Source of the DNA: Oleiagrimonas sp. C23AA
Lineage (GTDB): Bacteria > Pseudomonadota > Gammaproteobacteria > Xanthomonadales > Rhodanobacteraceae
NCBI RefSeq assembly: GCF_011759385.1
Contig: NZ_JAARLY010000009.1
Span: 119,375 to 183,374 of the forward strand
Reading direction: 5' to 3'
DNA length: 64,000 nt
The notes under the pieces are model-generated. The model did no database searches. It was not told the DNA's origin and saw only the letters and a program-made list of their open reading frames with translations. Made by a program: the position numbers and the translations under genes. Below are positions 36,754 to 44,786 of this stretch, piece after piece. The stretch's first letter is position 1. Every line of letters begins with the position of its first letter.

Positions 36754-37557
36754 TCAATCGTCTTCGTCACCGCCTTCGATGTCTTCCTCAAAGCGCAGGT
36801 GCTTGACGCTACGGCCATGCCGACGCACCAGCTTCAGCGCCTCAATGCCGATCTGGATATGTGCCTGCACATACTTCTCGGTGACCTTCTTGTCACTGGC
36901 CTCAGTCTTGACGCCTTCCGGAATCATCGGCTGATCGGAGACCAGCAGCAGCGCGCCCGTGGGAATGGCGTTGGCAAAGCCGGCCGAGAAAATGGTTGCC
37001 GTTTCCATGTCGATGGCCATGGAACGGGTCTGACGCAGGTAATCCTTGAAGTCCTCGTCATGCTCCCAGACGCGACGGTTGGTGGTGTACACCGTGCCGG
37101 TCCAGTAGTCGTGACCCAGGTCGCGGATCATGGTTGAAACACCTCGCTGCAGCTGGAAGGCGGGCATCGCCGGCACTTCGGGCAACAGGTAGTCGTTGGA
37201 GGTGCCTTCGCCACGAATGGCAGCAATCGGCAGCACCAGATCACCGATCTGGTTCTTCTTCTTCAGCCCACCGCATTTGCCCAGAAACAGCGCCGCCTTG
37301 GGGCGGATGGCCGAGAGCAGGTCCATCACCGTGGCAGCATTGGGGCTGCCCATCCCGAAATTGATCAGGGTGATGCCGTCGGCCGTTGCGTTGGGCATGG
37401 GCCGGTCGCGGCCCTGCACTTCAACGCCGTGCCACTCGGCGAACAGGTCCACGTAGTGACCGAAGTTGGTCAGCAGGATGTAGTCGCCGAAATCTTCCAG
37501 CGGGGTACCGGTATAGCGCGGCAGCCAATTGGCTACGATCTCATTCTTGTCTTTCAC
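36754..37557 (-). CDS. AMP nucleosidase, short form
   Basis: The 267-aa enzyme hydrolyses AMP to adenine and ribose-5-phosphate. It has the nucleosidase/phosphorylase fold blocks INFGMGSPNAATVMDLL, ALFLGKCGGLKKKNQIGD, and the catalytic SMAIDMETATIFSAGF with Met-Glu and Asp in VSDQPM. It is shorter than E. coli Amn (484 aa) because the N-terminal regulatory domain is absent; this short form exists in other phyla. The start is GTG 37557 with AAAGGA upstream. A terminator-like hairpin and a second palindrome occupy its leader. Confidence 0.85.
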   Translation of the reverse strand: MKDKNEIVANWLPRYTGTPLEDFGDYILLTNFGHYVDLFAEWHGVEVQGRDRPMPNATADGITLINFGMGSPNAATVMDLLSAIRPKAALFLGKCGGLKKKNQIGDLVLPIAAIRGEGTSNDYLLPEVPAMPAFQLQRGVSTMIRDLGHDYWTGTVYTTNRRVWEHDEDFKDYLRQTRSMAIDMETATIFSAGFANAIPTGALLLVSDQPMIPEGVKTEASDKKVTEKYVQAHIQIGIEALKLVRRHGRSVKHLRFEEDIEGGDEDD

Positions 37558-37576
37558 GCGTTGTCCTTTCCATCAG

Positions 37577-37621
37577 GGTCAGGCACCTGCCTGACCTAAA
37601 AGCCGGAGACGCCACTCCGGC
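37577..37621 (-). promoter_or_regulatory. Leader with two perfect hairpins upstream of AMP nucleosidase
   Basis: Read on the minus strand, a 7-bp stem GCCGGAG / CTCCGGC followed by TTTTA (37597-37621) resembles an intrinsic terminator. A second, perfect 8-bp stem GGTCAGGC / GCCTGACC with a 4-nt loop (37577-37596) follows immediately, 19 bp before the start codon. This could be an attenuator or an operator; no upstream minus-strand gene needs a terminator here. Confidence 0.45.
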
Positions 37622-37768
37622 ACATTGCCACTTTGCTTATCATTTCCATTCTACGCGCACTTGCGTGACGGTCCCAGTGCTGGTGATCCGGCAATTTGCT
37701 TGAGCTTCAAACGTCGCCTCGCACAATGGGCGCCACTCGCGCCTGCGCCTGCTCAAAGGGATGTGCAC

Positions 37769-40183
37769 ATGCTGCTGATCTGCTTGATCGCCCTGATCGT
37801 GCTGCTGGGCCTGGCCTTTATCGGCCGCGGCTGGCTGGCCTGGGTAAGCGCCAGCGCCATCCTGCTGGCCGGCACCTGGCTTACCGGCATCGAATGGCCA
37901 GCGGCGTTCACGCTGTGCCTGGCCGCCTGGTCCGTACTGGCATTGATCACCGGTTGGCGGCCCTTGCGACGCGCGCTGTTCGCGCAGGCCCTGATGCCCA
38001 GGGTGACCACGGTGCTGCCCAGGATGGGACCGACCGAACGCATCGCGCTGGAAGCGGGCACGGTGTGGTGGGATGCGCAGATTTTTTCCGGCATGCCCGA
38101 CTGGAAGGTGCTGACCGATTTTCGCTGCCGCCCGCTCGATGCACGCGAACAGGCGTTCATGGACGGACCGGTAACCCGTCTGTGCGAGATGCTGCACGAA
38201 TGGGACGTACAACAGCGTCGCGACCTGCCGCCGGAAGCCTGGGAAATGATTCGCCGCGAGCGCTTCTTCGGCATGATCATCCCCGAATCCTACGGCGGCC
38301 TGGGTTTTTCCGAGGTTGGCCACTCACGCATCGTCACGCGCATCGCCAGCCGCTCGATTGCCGCCGCCGTAACGGTGATGGTGCCCAACTCGCTGGGCCC
38401 GGGCGAACTACTGCTGCACTACGGCACCGATCAGCAGAAGGACTACTACCTGCCGCGGCTGGCCGATGGCCGCGAGATTCCCTGCTTTGCGCTGACCGGC
38501 GCCGAGGCCGGCTCCGACGCGGCGGCCACACAATCGACCGGCATCGTCGAATACGGCGAATGGGAAGGCGAGCGTGTGCTGGGCATGCGCCTTAACTGGT
38601 CCAAGCGCTACATCACGCTGGCGCCGGTGGCCACGCTGATTGGCCTGGCCTTCCGGCTGAAGGATCCGCACGGTCACCTGGGAAACACCGAGGACCTGGG
38701 CATCACCTGCGCGCTGCTGGCGCGTGACCTTGCCGGCATCGAGATCGGCCGCCACCACGACCCGATGGGCGTGCCATTCGCCAACGGCCCGATCAAGGGA
38801 CGCGATGTGTTCGTGCCGCTGGAGTCGATCATCGGCGGCCGCGCGCAGATCGGTCACGGCTGGCGCATGCTGATGGAAAGCCTGGCCGCCGGCCGCTCGA
38901 TTTCGCTGCCGGCGCTGGCCGTGGGTGCCGCGCAGATGGCCACGCGTATCTGCGGGGCATACGCCACGGTACGCGAGCAGTTCGATACACCGATCGGCCG
39001 CTTCGAAGGCATCGAGGAACCGCTGGCCCGGATTGCCGGCATGACCTACCTGATGAGTGCGACGCGCACGCTCACCTGCGGCGCGCTGGACGCCGGCGAG
39101 CGTCCGGCCGTGCTCGGCTCCATCGCCAAGGCGTATCTGACCGACGGCATGCGCGAAGTGGTCACCGATGCCATGGACATCCGCGCCGGCGCCGGCATCC
39201 AGCGCGGCCCGCGCAACAGCCTGGCCGGCATGTGGTCGGCCATTCCCATCGGCATCACGGTGGAAGGCGCGAACATTCTCACCCGTTCGATGATCGTCTA
39301 CGGCCAGGGCGCGATCCGCTGCCATCCATTCGTGCATCCGCTGATCGAGGCAACCGCCGAGGAAGATGCCAAGGCCTTCGACCGCGCCCTGTTCGGCTAC
39401 GTCAACTTTATCGCCACGCGCAGCGTGCGGGCATTTTTACTGGGCCTTTCCGGCAGTCGCCTGGCGCGTGCGCCCGACACCGCCGATGTGCACCGGTTCT
39501 ACCAGCACCTGTCGCGCCTGTCGGCCGCTTTCGCCGTGATATCGGACCTGGCCATGGGTACGCTCGGCGGCGCATTGAAACGACGCGAGAAGATTTCCGG
39601 CCGACTGGCCGATGCGCTGGCCTGGCAATACCTGGCCGCGGCCTCGCTCAAGCGTTATCACGATGAGCCCAAGCTGGCACCGCATTACGACCTGGCGCGC
39701 TGGGCCGCCGCCACCGCACTGTATCGCACCCAGGAAGCCCTGCTCGGCGTGCTGGAGAACCTGCCCATGCGCGGCGCAGCCGCCTTGGTGCGCGCGATCA
39801 CCTTCCCCACCGGGGGACGCTTTCGTCCGCCATCGGATCGGCTGGGGCAGCGTGTGGCGCGCGCCATTCTGGAAGACAAGGAGGCACGCCTGAACCTGAC
39901 TGCCGACATCCACGTGCCGGGTCCGGATGATGCCGGCCTGGGTACGCTGGAAGCGGCGCTGGACAAGGCCGTGCGCGCCATTCCCGTGGAAACCAAGTTG
40001 CGCGATGCCGTGCGCGACGGTCGGCTCGATCACGCGCCGCCGGACCAGCTGGACGACCTGGCGCTGGCCGCCGGCATTATCAGCGAAGAGGAATACCAGC
40101 GCCTGGACGAAGCCCGCGAGGCGCGCATGGAGGCCGTGCAGGTGGATGCCTTCGACGCCGACACCTATCGGCAGTTGCGCTGA
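37769..40183 (+). CDS. fadE: Acyl-CoA dehydrogenase, FadE type
   Basis: The 804-aa flavoenzyme catalyses the first dehydrogenation of fatty acid beta-oxidation. Two N-terminal transmembrane helices (residues about 2-60) anchor it. The acyl-CoA dehydrogenase core carries CFALTGAEAGSDAA and GPRNSLAGMWSAIPIGITVEG, and the C-terminal about 250 residues are the extra domain found in FadE. Length matches E. coli FadE. ATG 37769 starts MLLICLIALIVLLG, the first helix. It lies divergent from the AMP nucleosidase, 212 bp apart. Confidence 0.93.
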   Translation: MLLICLIALIVLLGLAFIGRGWLAWVSASAILLAGTWLTGIEWPAAFTLCLAAWSVLALITGWRPLRRALFAQALMPRVTTVLPRMGPTERIALEAGTVWWDAQIFSGMPDWKVLTDFRCRPLDAREQAFMDGPVTRLCEMLHEWDVQQRRDLPPEAWEMIRRERFFGMIIPESYGGLGFSEVGHSRIVTRIASRSIAAAVTVMVPNSLGPGELLLHYGTDQQKDYYLPRLADGREIPCFALTGAEAGSDAAATQSTGIVEYGEWEGERVLGMRLNWSKRYITLAPVATLIGLAFRLKDPHGHLGNTEDLGITCALLARDLAGIEIGRHHDPMGVPFANGPIKGRDVFVPLESIIGGRAQIGHGWRMLMESLAAGRSISLPALAVGAAQMATRICGAYATVREQFDTPIGRFEGIEEPLARIAGMTYLMSATRTLTCGALDAGERPAVLGSIAKAYLTDGMREVVTDAMDIRAGAGIQRGPRNSLAGMWSAIPIGITVEGANILTRSMIVYGQGAIRCHPFVHPLIEATAEEDAKAFDRALFGYVNFIATRSVRAFLLGLSGSRLARAPDTADVHRFYQHLSRLSAAFAVISDLAMGTLGGALKRREKISGRLADALAWQYLAAASLKRYHDEPKLAPHYDLARWAAATALYRTQEALLGVLENLPMRGAAALVRAITFPTGGRFRPPSDRLGQRVARAILEDKEARLNLTADIHVPGPDDAGLGTLEAALDKAVRAIPVETKLRDAVRDGRLDHAPPDQLDDLALAAGIISEEEYQRLDEAREARMEAVQVDAFDADTYRQLR

Positions 40184-40282
40184 GCGCGTCCATACGCCGG
40201 CGCACGTGTGTGACGCGGGTCACGGGCATGCTAGTGTGCGCGCAGACGACCAGCCCGGCCTTGACGGCCATGGAGGCAAGCG

Positions 40283-41227
40283 ATGCGCATCGGTCTCGTC
40301 ATGGATGCCTCATGCGATCTGCCCCGTCAGTTCATCGAAGCACACCACATCGAGATCCTGCCGATCACGGTCCGTATAGACGGCGAAGCGTTCGTCGACC
40401 AGCGCGACCCTGACGAACTTCGGCGCTTCTTCGACGAGCAACTGGGCAGCCGCTCGCATGCGGCCGAAACCGAACCGCTGTCGGCCGACGAGATCCACGC
40501 GCTGTTTCTTGAACGCCTGGCCATCGAATACGACTGCGTGTTCTGCCTGACCATCACCGCCTCGCGTAGTCCGATCCACGACAACGCCACGCGTGCCAGT
40601 TTCGCCGTGCTGAAGGACTACCGCACGGTGCGCCAGCGGGCGGGTGTGACCGGGCCATTTCTGATGCGCGTGATCGACACGCAGTCGCTGTTTGCCGGTT
40701 CCGGCGTGGTGGTGGTGGAAGCGGCACGCCAGATCGACGCCGGTCACAATCCGGCACAGATCCGCGAACGGCTGGAATACGTGGCCCAGCGCAGCTACGC
40801 CTACGCCCTGCCACGCGATCTTTACTACCTGCGCGCTCGCGCCAAGAAGAAAGGCGACCGCAGTGTCGGCCTGTTCGGCGCCGCCCTAGGTTCGGCGCTG
40901 GACATAAAGCCGCTGATCCGCGCCCATCACGGCGAAACCGGCCCGGTCGGCAAGGTGCGTGGCTTCGAAACCGGGGTGGAAACCCTGATTGAGCACACCA
41001 TCGAACGCATCCGCGCCGGCCTGCTGGTTCCGGTAGTCACCGTCAGCTACGGCGGCGCCCTGGAAGAGCTGCCGGCGATGCCCGGTTACACGCGGCTGCG
41101 CGAGGTCTGCATCGAGCATGAGATCGAACTGCTGGAAAGCCCGATGAGTATTACCGGCATGGTCAATGTCGGGGAAGGTGGCCTGGTGATCGGCTTTGCC
41201 AGCGAGCCTTACGAGGCCCACTTCTAG
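40283..41227 (+). CDS. DegV family fatty-acid-binding protein
   Basis: The 314-aa protein has the DegV fold: an N-terminal domain MRIGLVMDASCDLP, with Ser/Cys-Asp positions that contact the lipid carboxylate; TITASRSPIHDNATRAS, the central fatty-acid loop; and the C-terminal ALGSALDIKPLI. DegV/FakB proteins bind fatty acids for phosphorylation by FakA. No fakA is in this window, so the partner is unknown. It lies 99 bp after fadE on the same strand, which fits a fatty-acid role. Confidence 0.88.
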   Translation: MRIGLVMDASCDLPRQFIEAHHIEILPITVRIDGEAFVDQRDPDELRRFFDEQLGSRSHAAETEPLSADEIHALFLERLAIEYDCVFCLTITASRSPIHDNATRASFAVLKDYRTVRQRAGVTGPFLMRVIDTQSLFAGSGVVVVEAARQIDAGHNPAQIRERLEYVAQRSYAYALPRDLYYLRARAKKKGDRSVGLFGAALGSALDIKPLIRAHHGETGPVGKVRGFETGVETLIEHTIERIRAGLLVPVVTVSYGGALEELPAMPGYTRLREVCIEHEIELLESPMSITGMVNVGEGGLVIGFASEPYEAHF

Positions 41228-41258
41228 GCCCTTCACCAGCCCGGCGTAGTATGAAGCG

Positions 41259-41912
41259 ATGAGCGCAACCTTGGCCCTGATCGGCGCCTTGATGCTGGCC
41301 CCGCAAACACAGCCGGCGCACACGGCTTATCGCTGCGTGGACGCTTCGGGCCATATCGCGTTCCAGGATCATCCGTGTTCCCGCCACGAGCGTCAGCACA
41401 AGCTGAGCCTGCATCATTTCGATGACCCGGCGCCGGCACCGGCCAGCACCGCGCCACCACCAGCGCCGGTTCCGCCTGCCAAGCCGTCCGCAGCACCGGC
41501 CACACCAACGCCAGCACCGCCGCCGGTGCTCTGGCGCTGCCAGCGCGCTACCGATGGCAAGTCGTACGTCAGCTGGCACGGCCCCACCCCGGCCTACCGG
41601 GCGCCGCTGGGCATGCTCGATGCCTATCAGAATGACCTCGGGCAGATCTATCGCCCACATCAGCTGCCTGCCGGCAGTGTTGCGACTACCGGCATTCGCC
41701 CCGGCATGGTGACGCCCGGCATGATCGGCAGTCGCTACGTCTGGGTGCAGGATCGCTGCCGGCGCCTGTCGCGCAGCGAGGCCTGCCAGGTCATCCAGCA
41801 CGAGTGGGACGCCACCCAGGAACGCATTCGCAAGGCGTTCGAAAGTGACCGTCCGCCGCTGCAAAAGCAGGCCGAACACCTGCGTCAGGCCATGGCCGGT
41901 TGTGGGCGTTGA
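41259..41912 (+). CDS. DUF4124 exported protein with Pro/Ala linker
   Basis: The 217-aa product begins with a short hydrophobic signal (MSATLALIGALMLA). A DUF4124-like motif follows (YRCVDASGHIAFQDHPCSR), then a Pro/Ala-rich linker (about 50-90). The C-terminal part carries Cys in WRCQRA, DRCRRL and EACQVI. The domain is common in Xanthomonadales envelope proteins of unknown role. Its stop codon TGA (41910-41912) forms the first half of the first TGATCA of the DnaA-box array. Confidence 0.7.
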   Translation: MSATLALIGALMLAPQTQPAHTAYRCVDASGHIAFQDHPCSRHERQHKLSLHHFDDPAPAPASTAPPPAPVPPAKPSAAPATPTPAPPPVLWRCQRATDGKSYVSWHGPTPAYRAPLGMLDAYQNDLGQIYRPHQLPAGSVATTGIRPGMVTPGMIGSRYVWVQDRCRRLSRSEACQVIQHEWDATQERIRKAFESDRPPLQKQAEHLRQAMAGCGR

Positions 41913-41965
41913 TCAATTATTGCGCAATGTCATGCAAGCGGCTGTCACCCATAGCGTTTTAGCGC

Positions 41966-42011
41966 TTGTCCACAGGGTTGCCCCAAGGCTTCCCACAATC
42001 GGTGTGGATAA
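41966..42011 (+). repeat. Array element 1 (three DnaA-like boxes)
   Basis: TTGTCCACA at 41966, CTTCCCACA at 41989, and inverted TGTGGATAA at 42003. It is 46 bp, one base shorter than the others between boxes 1 and 2. The middle box is the weakest match of the set. Confidence 0.8.
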
Positions 42012-42129
42012 AGCCCCAGTCGAATGGCGCTGCAGCGGGGACGTGCACCATGAATCAAGCACTTTGCGAACACTGGTCATCTTTTGATCAAAGCGAGTAA
42101 AGCCGCTGTTTAGCAAGGTGTTTTCAAGG

Positions 42130-42176
42130 TTTTCCACAGGCTTTTCCATGGCTTGATTCACAACCGGTGTGGAAAA
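42130..42176 (+). repeat. Array element 2
   Basis: TTTTCCACA at 42130, TGATTCACA at 42154, and inverted TGTGGAAAA at 42168; 47 bp. Confidence 0.8.
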
Positions 42177-42283
42177 CCGCGCCAGGCGGTTTGCCACGGA
42201 CCGATGCCCGCCAACTTGAAGAACGGCTGCTTAAATCTTGATCAATACACTGCAAGTGGCCGCCGTATAAAGAGCTTTTGGGT

Positions 42284-42330
42284 TTGTCCACAGGCTTTTC
42301 CCATGCTCTACCCACACCTTGTGTGGAAAA
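42284..42330 (+). repeat. Array element 3
   Basis: TTGTCCACA at 42284, CTACCCACA at 42308, and inverted TGTGGAAAA at 42322; 47 bp. Confidence 0.8.
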
Positions 42331-42458
42331 CCGGGCGACAGCGCTCGGTCAAAGCGATGAAAACATGGGCGGTTCACGGTGAAACAAGCACTTGCGAGGC
42401 GCTGGTCACTAACTGATCAAACCGCTTCATCTTGCTGATTGCATGACACTTTAAAGAC

Positions 42459-42505
42459 TTTTCCACAGGCTTGTCCCTGCCCTCATGCACAGTGGGTGTG
42501 GAAAA
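42459..42505 (+). repeat. Array element 4
   Basis: TTTTCCACA at 42459, TCATGCACA at 42483, and inverted TGTGGAAAA at 42497; 47 bp. The stretch before its TGATCA (from about 42370) resembles the one before element 2's TGATCA (from about 42040). Confidence 0.8.
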
Positions 42506-42612
42506 CCCGTTTTGCCCGAGCAGACGCGGTGTGACAGGTGGTCTGTTGAAGGCGCCTGATCAGTTTTTAACCAAGGTGTTGCAAGTCACCGTCGGCAAAG
42601 GCGCATTCACGA

Positions 42613-42659
42613 TTATCCACAGGCTTGTCCCTGGCCTTTCCCACAGCCGATGTGGACAA
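42613..42659 (+). repeat. Array element 5
   Basis: TTATCCACA (perfect) at 42613, TTTCCCACA at 42637, and inverted TGTGGACAA at 42651; 47 bp. Confidence 0.8.
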
Positions 42660-42727
42660 CCGCGACGGCCCTGATCAAAACATATGCAAGGTCATGCAGG
42701 TGGCTGCTTGAAAAGCACAATTTCGGC

Positions 42728-42774
42728 TTATCCACATGGATGTCCCGTGCCTTTTCCACACCCTGTGTGGATAA
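42728..42774 (+). repeat. Array element 6, best match to consensus
   Basis: TTATCCACA at 42728, TTTTCCACA at 42752, and inverted TGTGGATAA at 42766; 47 bp. Both outer boxes are perfect DnaA boxes. It ends 22 bp before the SDR gene's stop codon. Confidence 0.82.
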
Positions 42775-42796
42775 CGCCCTGCTGGCGTGCCGAAAC

Positions 42797-43552
42797 TCAG
42801 AAAGCGCGAGCCAGCAAGCCGCCATCGACAGCCAGAATCTGACCGGTGATATAGCTGGCCGCGGGCAGGCACAAAAACGCCACCGCGGCGGCCACCTCCT
42901 CCGGCTCGCCAATACGCCCCATCGGTGTGCGCTCAAGCACTTCATCCAGGGTGTCGCCGTCGGCCAGCATTGCCTGCGAGCGCGCAGTACGGGTCAGCCA
43001 GGGTGCCACCACATTGACGCGAATGCCGTCGCCCGCCCATGCGCAGGCCTGCTCACGCGCCAGCTGATGCAGGGCCGCCTTGGCCGGCCCATCGCCCACT
43101 CCGCGGATGCAGCTCATGCCGGAAACGGCGCCCACGTGCACCACCGCAGCGTTGGCGTGTGCGCTAAGAAACGGATGCAACAGTCGCCCCAGGCCGTCGG
43201 CGGCCTCCAGCATCGCCTGCATGCCCAGCGGCGGCGAGAGATCGGAATCCAGGCCAATGGCATTGACCAACAGCGACAACGGGGCATCCAGATCGGTAAT
43301 CCAGTCCAGCACATCGAGCCGGTCCTCACTGCTGGACAGATCAGCGGCAAATGCACGGATCTGCGCATCCGGGCAGGCTTCGGCCAACTCGTCGGCGGCG
43401 ATCTGCAGGCGATCATCATCGCGTGCCAGCATCAGCACGTCCGCGCCCAGCGCCGCCAGTTCATAGGCACAGGCAAGTCCGATGCCCTGGCTGGCGCCGC
43501 CGATCATGGCCGTATGGCCGTCCAGACGCCAACTGGCAAGTCGCGGATGCAT
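42797..43552 (-). CDS. SDR-fold protein with altered catalytic residues
   Basis: The 251-aa short-chain dehydrogenase fold has the cofactor motif GGASQGIG (about 18-25), VNAIG (near 97) and the C-terminal [19 protein letters not shown]...[11 protein letters not shown] typical of tropinone-reductase-like SDRs. However, the catalytic Ser and Tyr are not where expected: Ala142 (VHVGA) replaces Ser, and Asp154 replaces Tyr in the YxxxK site (D-G-P-A-K158). It may be inactive, or use a different mechanism. GGGAGA precedes ATG 43552. It diverges from the ABC ATPase gene by 77 bp. Confidence 0.82.
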   Translation of the reverse strand: MHPRLASWRLDGHTAMIGGASQGIGLACAYELAALGADVLMLARDDDRLQIAADELAEACPDAQIRAFAADLSSSEDRLDVLDWITDLDAPLSLLVNAIGLDSDLSPPLGMQAMLEAADGLGRLLHPFLSAHANAAVVHVGAVSGMSCIRGVGDGPAKAALHQLAREQACAWAGDGIRVNVVAPWLTRTARSQAMLADGDTLDEVLERTPMGRIGEPEEVAAAVAFLCLPAASYITGQILAVDGGLLARAF

Positions 43553-43629
43553 GGCAGATCTCCCTGGAGTCGGGTTGGATGCTAGCAAGTCATAAGGCGC
43601 GCGGCAGCCGCCAGCGTATGCTCAATGCC

Positions 43630-44436
43630 ATGAATAATGCAGCCCCCCCGATACTGGAGCTGGCCGACGCCAGCGTGATCCATGGCGAGCAGGTGCGTCT
43701 GGAGCGCTTTTCGCTGCGCGTGCAGCCCGGCCAGCACACCGTGATCCTGGGCGCCAATGGCAGCGGCAAGTCGACGCTGGTGAAGCTGATCGAGCGGCGG
43801 TTGTATCCGCGCGCCGATGGCGATCGCGAAGTGCGGGTGCGCATGTTCGGTCAGGCGCGCTGGTCGGTGGCCGAGCTGCGCCAGCATCTGGGCGTGGTCT
43901 CGTCGGACCTGCAGCGCGCCTTCGATGCGCAAGCCGAGCTCACCGCCCTGGAAACGGTGGTTTCCAGCTTTTTTGCCAGCTATGGACTGGGCCTTGACCA
44001 GATACCGGAGCCGGCGCAGATCGAGGCAGCGCGCAGCGCACTCGAACAGCTGGGCGCGGCGCACTTGGCCTCGCGCCGGGTCGCCACACTATCCACCGGC
44101 GAGGCCCGGCGCGTGCTGATTGCACGCGCGCTGGTGCATCACCCCAGGGCGCTGCTGCTGGACGAACCCTGTGCCGGCCTAGACATGGCCTCGCGCCGAC
44201 GTTTCCTGGAGGACCTGCGCGCCTTGACGCGCCAGGGGACAACGCTGGTGATGGTCACCCATCACGTGGAAGAAATCCTTCCTGAAACCCGTCAGCTGGT
44301 GCTGCTTGAAGGTGGGCGCTGCCGGGCCAGGGGCGGCGTCGACGAACTGCTTACCGAACCCCGCCTGTCGCAGCTTTACGGCGCCCCGATCGCGCTGAGC
44401 CGGCGCGGCGACTGGTACAGCGCACATCTGGCTTGA
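43630..44436 (+). CDS. Stand-alone ABC transporter ATPase
   Basis: The 268-aa protein has Walker A GANGSGKSTL, a Q-loop region, signature LSTGEARRVLIARAL, Walker B ALLLDEPCAGLD and the H-loop VTHHVEEI. It resembles the ModF/iron-type ATPases. No permease or binding protein lies next to it, so its transporter partner, if any, is elsewhere. Two ATG starts (43618, 43630) are possible; neither has a strong ribosome site. Confidence 0.85.
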   Translation: MNNAAPPILELADASVIHGEQVRLERFSLRVQPGQHTVILGANGSGKSTLVKLIERRLYPRADGDREVRVRMFGQARWSVAELRQHLGVVSSDLQRAFDAQAELTALETVVSSFFASYGLGLDQIPEPAQIEAARSALEQLGAAHLASRRVATLSTGEARRVLIARALVHHPRALLLDEPCAGLDMASRRRFLEDLRALTRQGTTLVMVTHHVEEILPETRQLVLLEGGRCRARGGVDELLTEPRLSQLYGAPIALSRRGDWYSAHLA

Positions 44437-44500
44437 GCTTGCCGTCGGCCGGACATCACGCGCAGACTGCGCAGCAACCAGGCCACAGGAGTACGCCCTG

Positions 44501-44740
44501 ATGCGAAGCGTGTTGTTATTGCCCCTGGGCGTGGCCGCGTTGCTGGCGGCCTGTTCGCCCGATCACGACCCGACGCCGGACAGCCAGCCGCCAGCGCCGA
44601 AGGCGGCCAAAGCTGACAATGGCGCTGGCACACCGCTGGACGGGTTGCTGCAGGACCGCCAGCGCGCCCGTGACGTTCAGAAAACAGTGAACGCGCACGC
44701 CCACGCGCAGGACGCCGCCATCGAGGCGCAATCGCAATAA
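44501..44740 (+). CDS. Small lipoprotein
   Basis: The 79-aa product has signal sequence MRSVLLLPLGVAALLAAC and lipobox LLAAC, then a charged Pro/Ala-rich body with a helical Gln/Ala/His-rich tail. AGGAG lies before the ATG. No family is recognised. It is 64 bp after the ABC ATPase and may be in the same unit. Confidence 0.65.
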   Translation: MRSVLLLPLGVAALLAACSPDHDPTPDSQPPAPKAAKADNGAGTPLDGLLQDRQRARDVQKTVNAHAHAQDAAIEAQSQ

Positions 44741-44786
44741 GATCTCGCCCGCGGCGCCCTTCCGGTGCGCCGCGGTGGCCAGGCCT

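Larger units (their letters stand above)
41910..42774. repeat. Six-unit DnaA-box repeat array between convergent genes
   Basis: This 865-bp gene-free region holds six imperfect direct repeats, with element starts 164, 154, 175, 154 and 115 bp apart. Every unit has TGATCA (41910, 42085, 42239, 42414, 42557, 42672). Then, 45 or 56 bp later, comes a 46-47-bp element with three DnaA-box-like 9-mers: two direct, one inverted. Offsets are 0, +24, +38 in five units and 0, +23, +37 in the first. Four of twelve outer boxes match TTATNCACA exactly; the other eight differ at position 3 only. Flanking genes are convergent, so these are not promoters. Small open frames inside it are repeats of the boxes, not genes. 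A role in DnaA titration, DnaA reactivation or replication initiation is inference. Confidence 0.9.

Noticed and set aside
41910..42774. The array as a plasmid iteron or the chromosomal oriC
   Set aside because: No rep gene, and no dnaA, dnaN or rpmH neighbours expected at a canonical oriC; AT content inside the array is not strongly raised. Not excluded, but not claimed.
41913..42945. Small open frames within or overlapping the DnaA-box array
   Set aside because: Their peptides repeat the boxes, have no ribosome-binding sites and run across the repeat structure; they are by-products of it.
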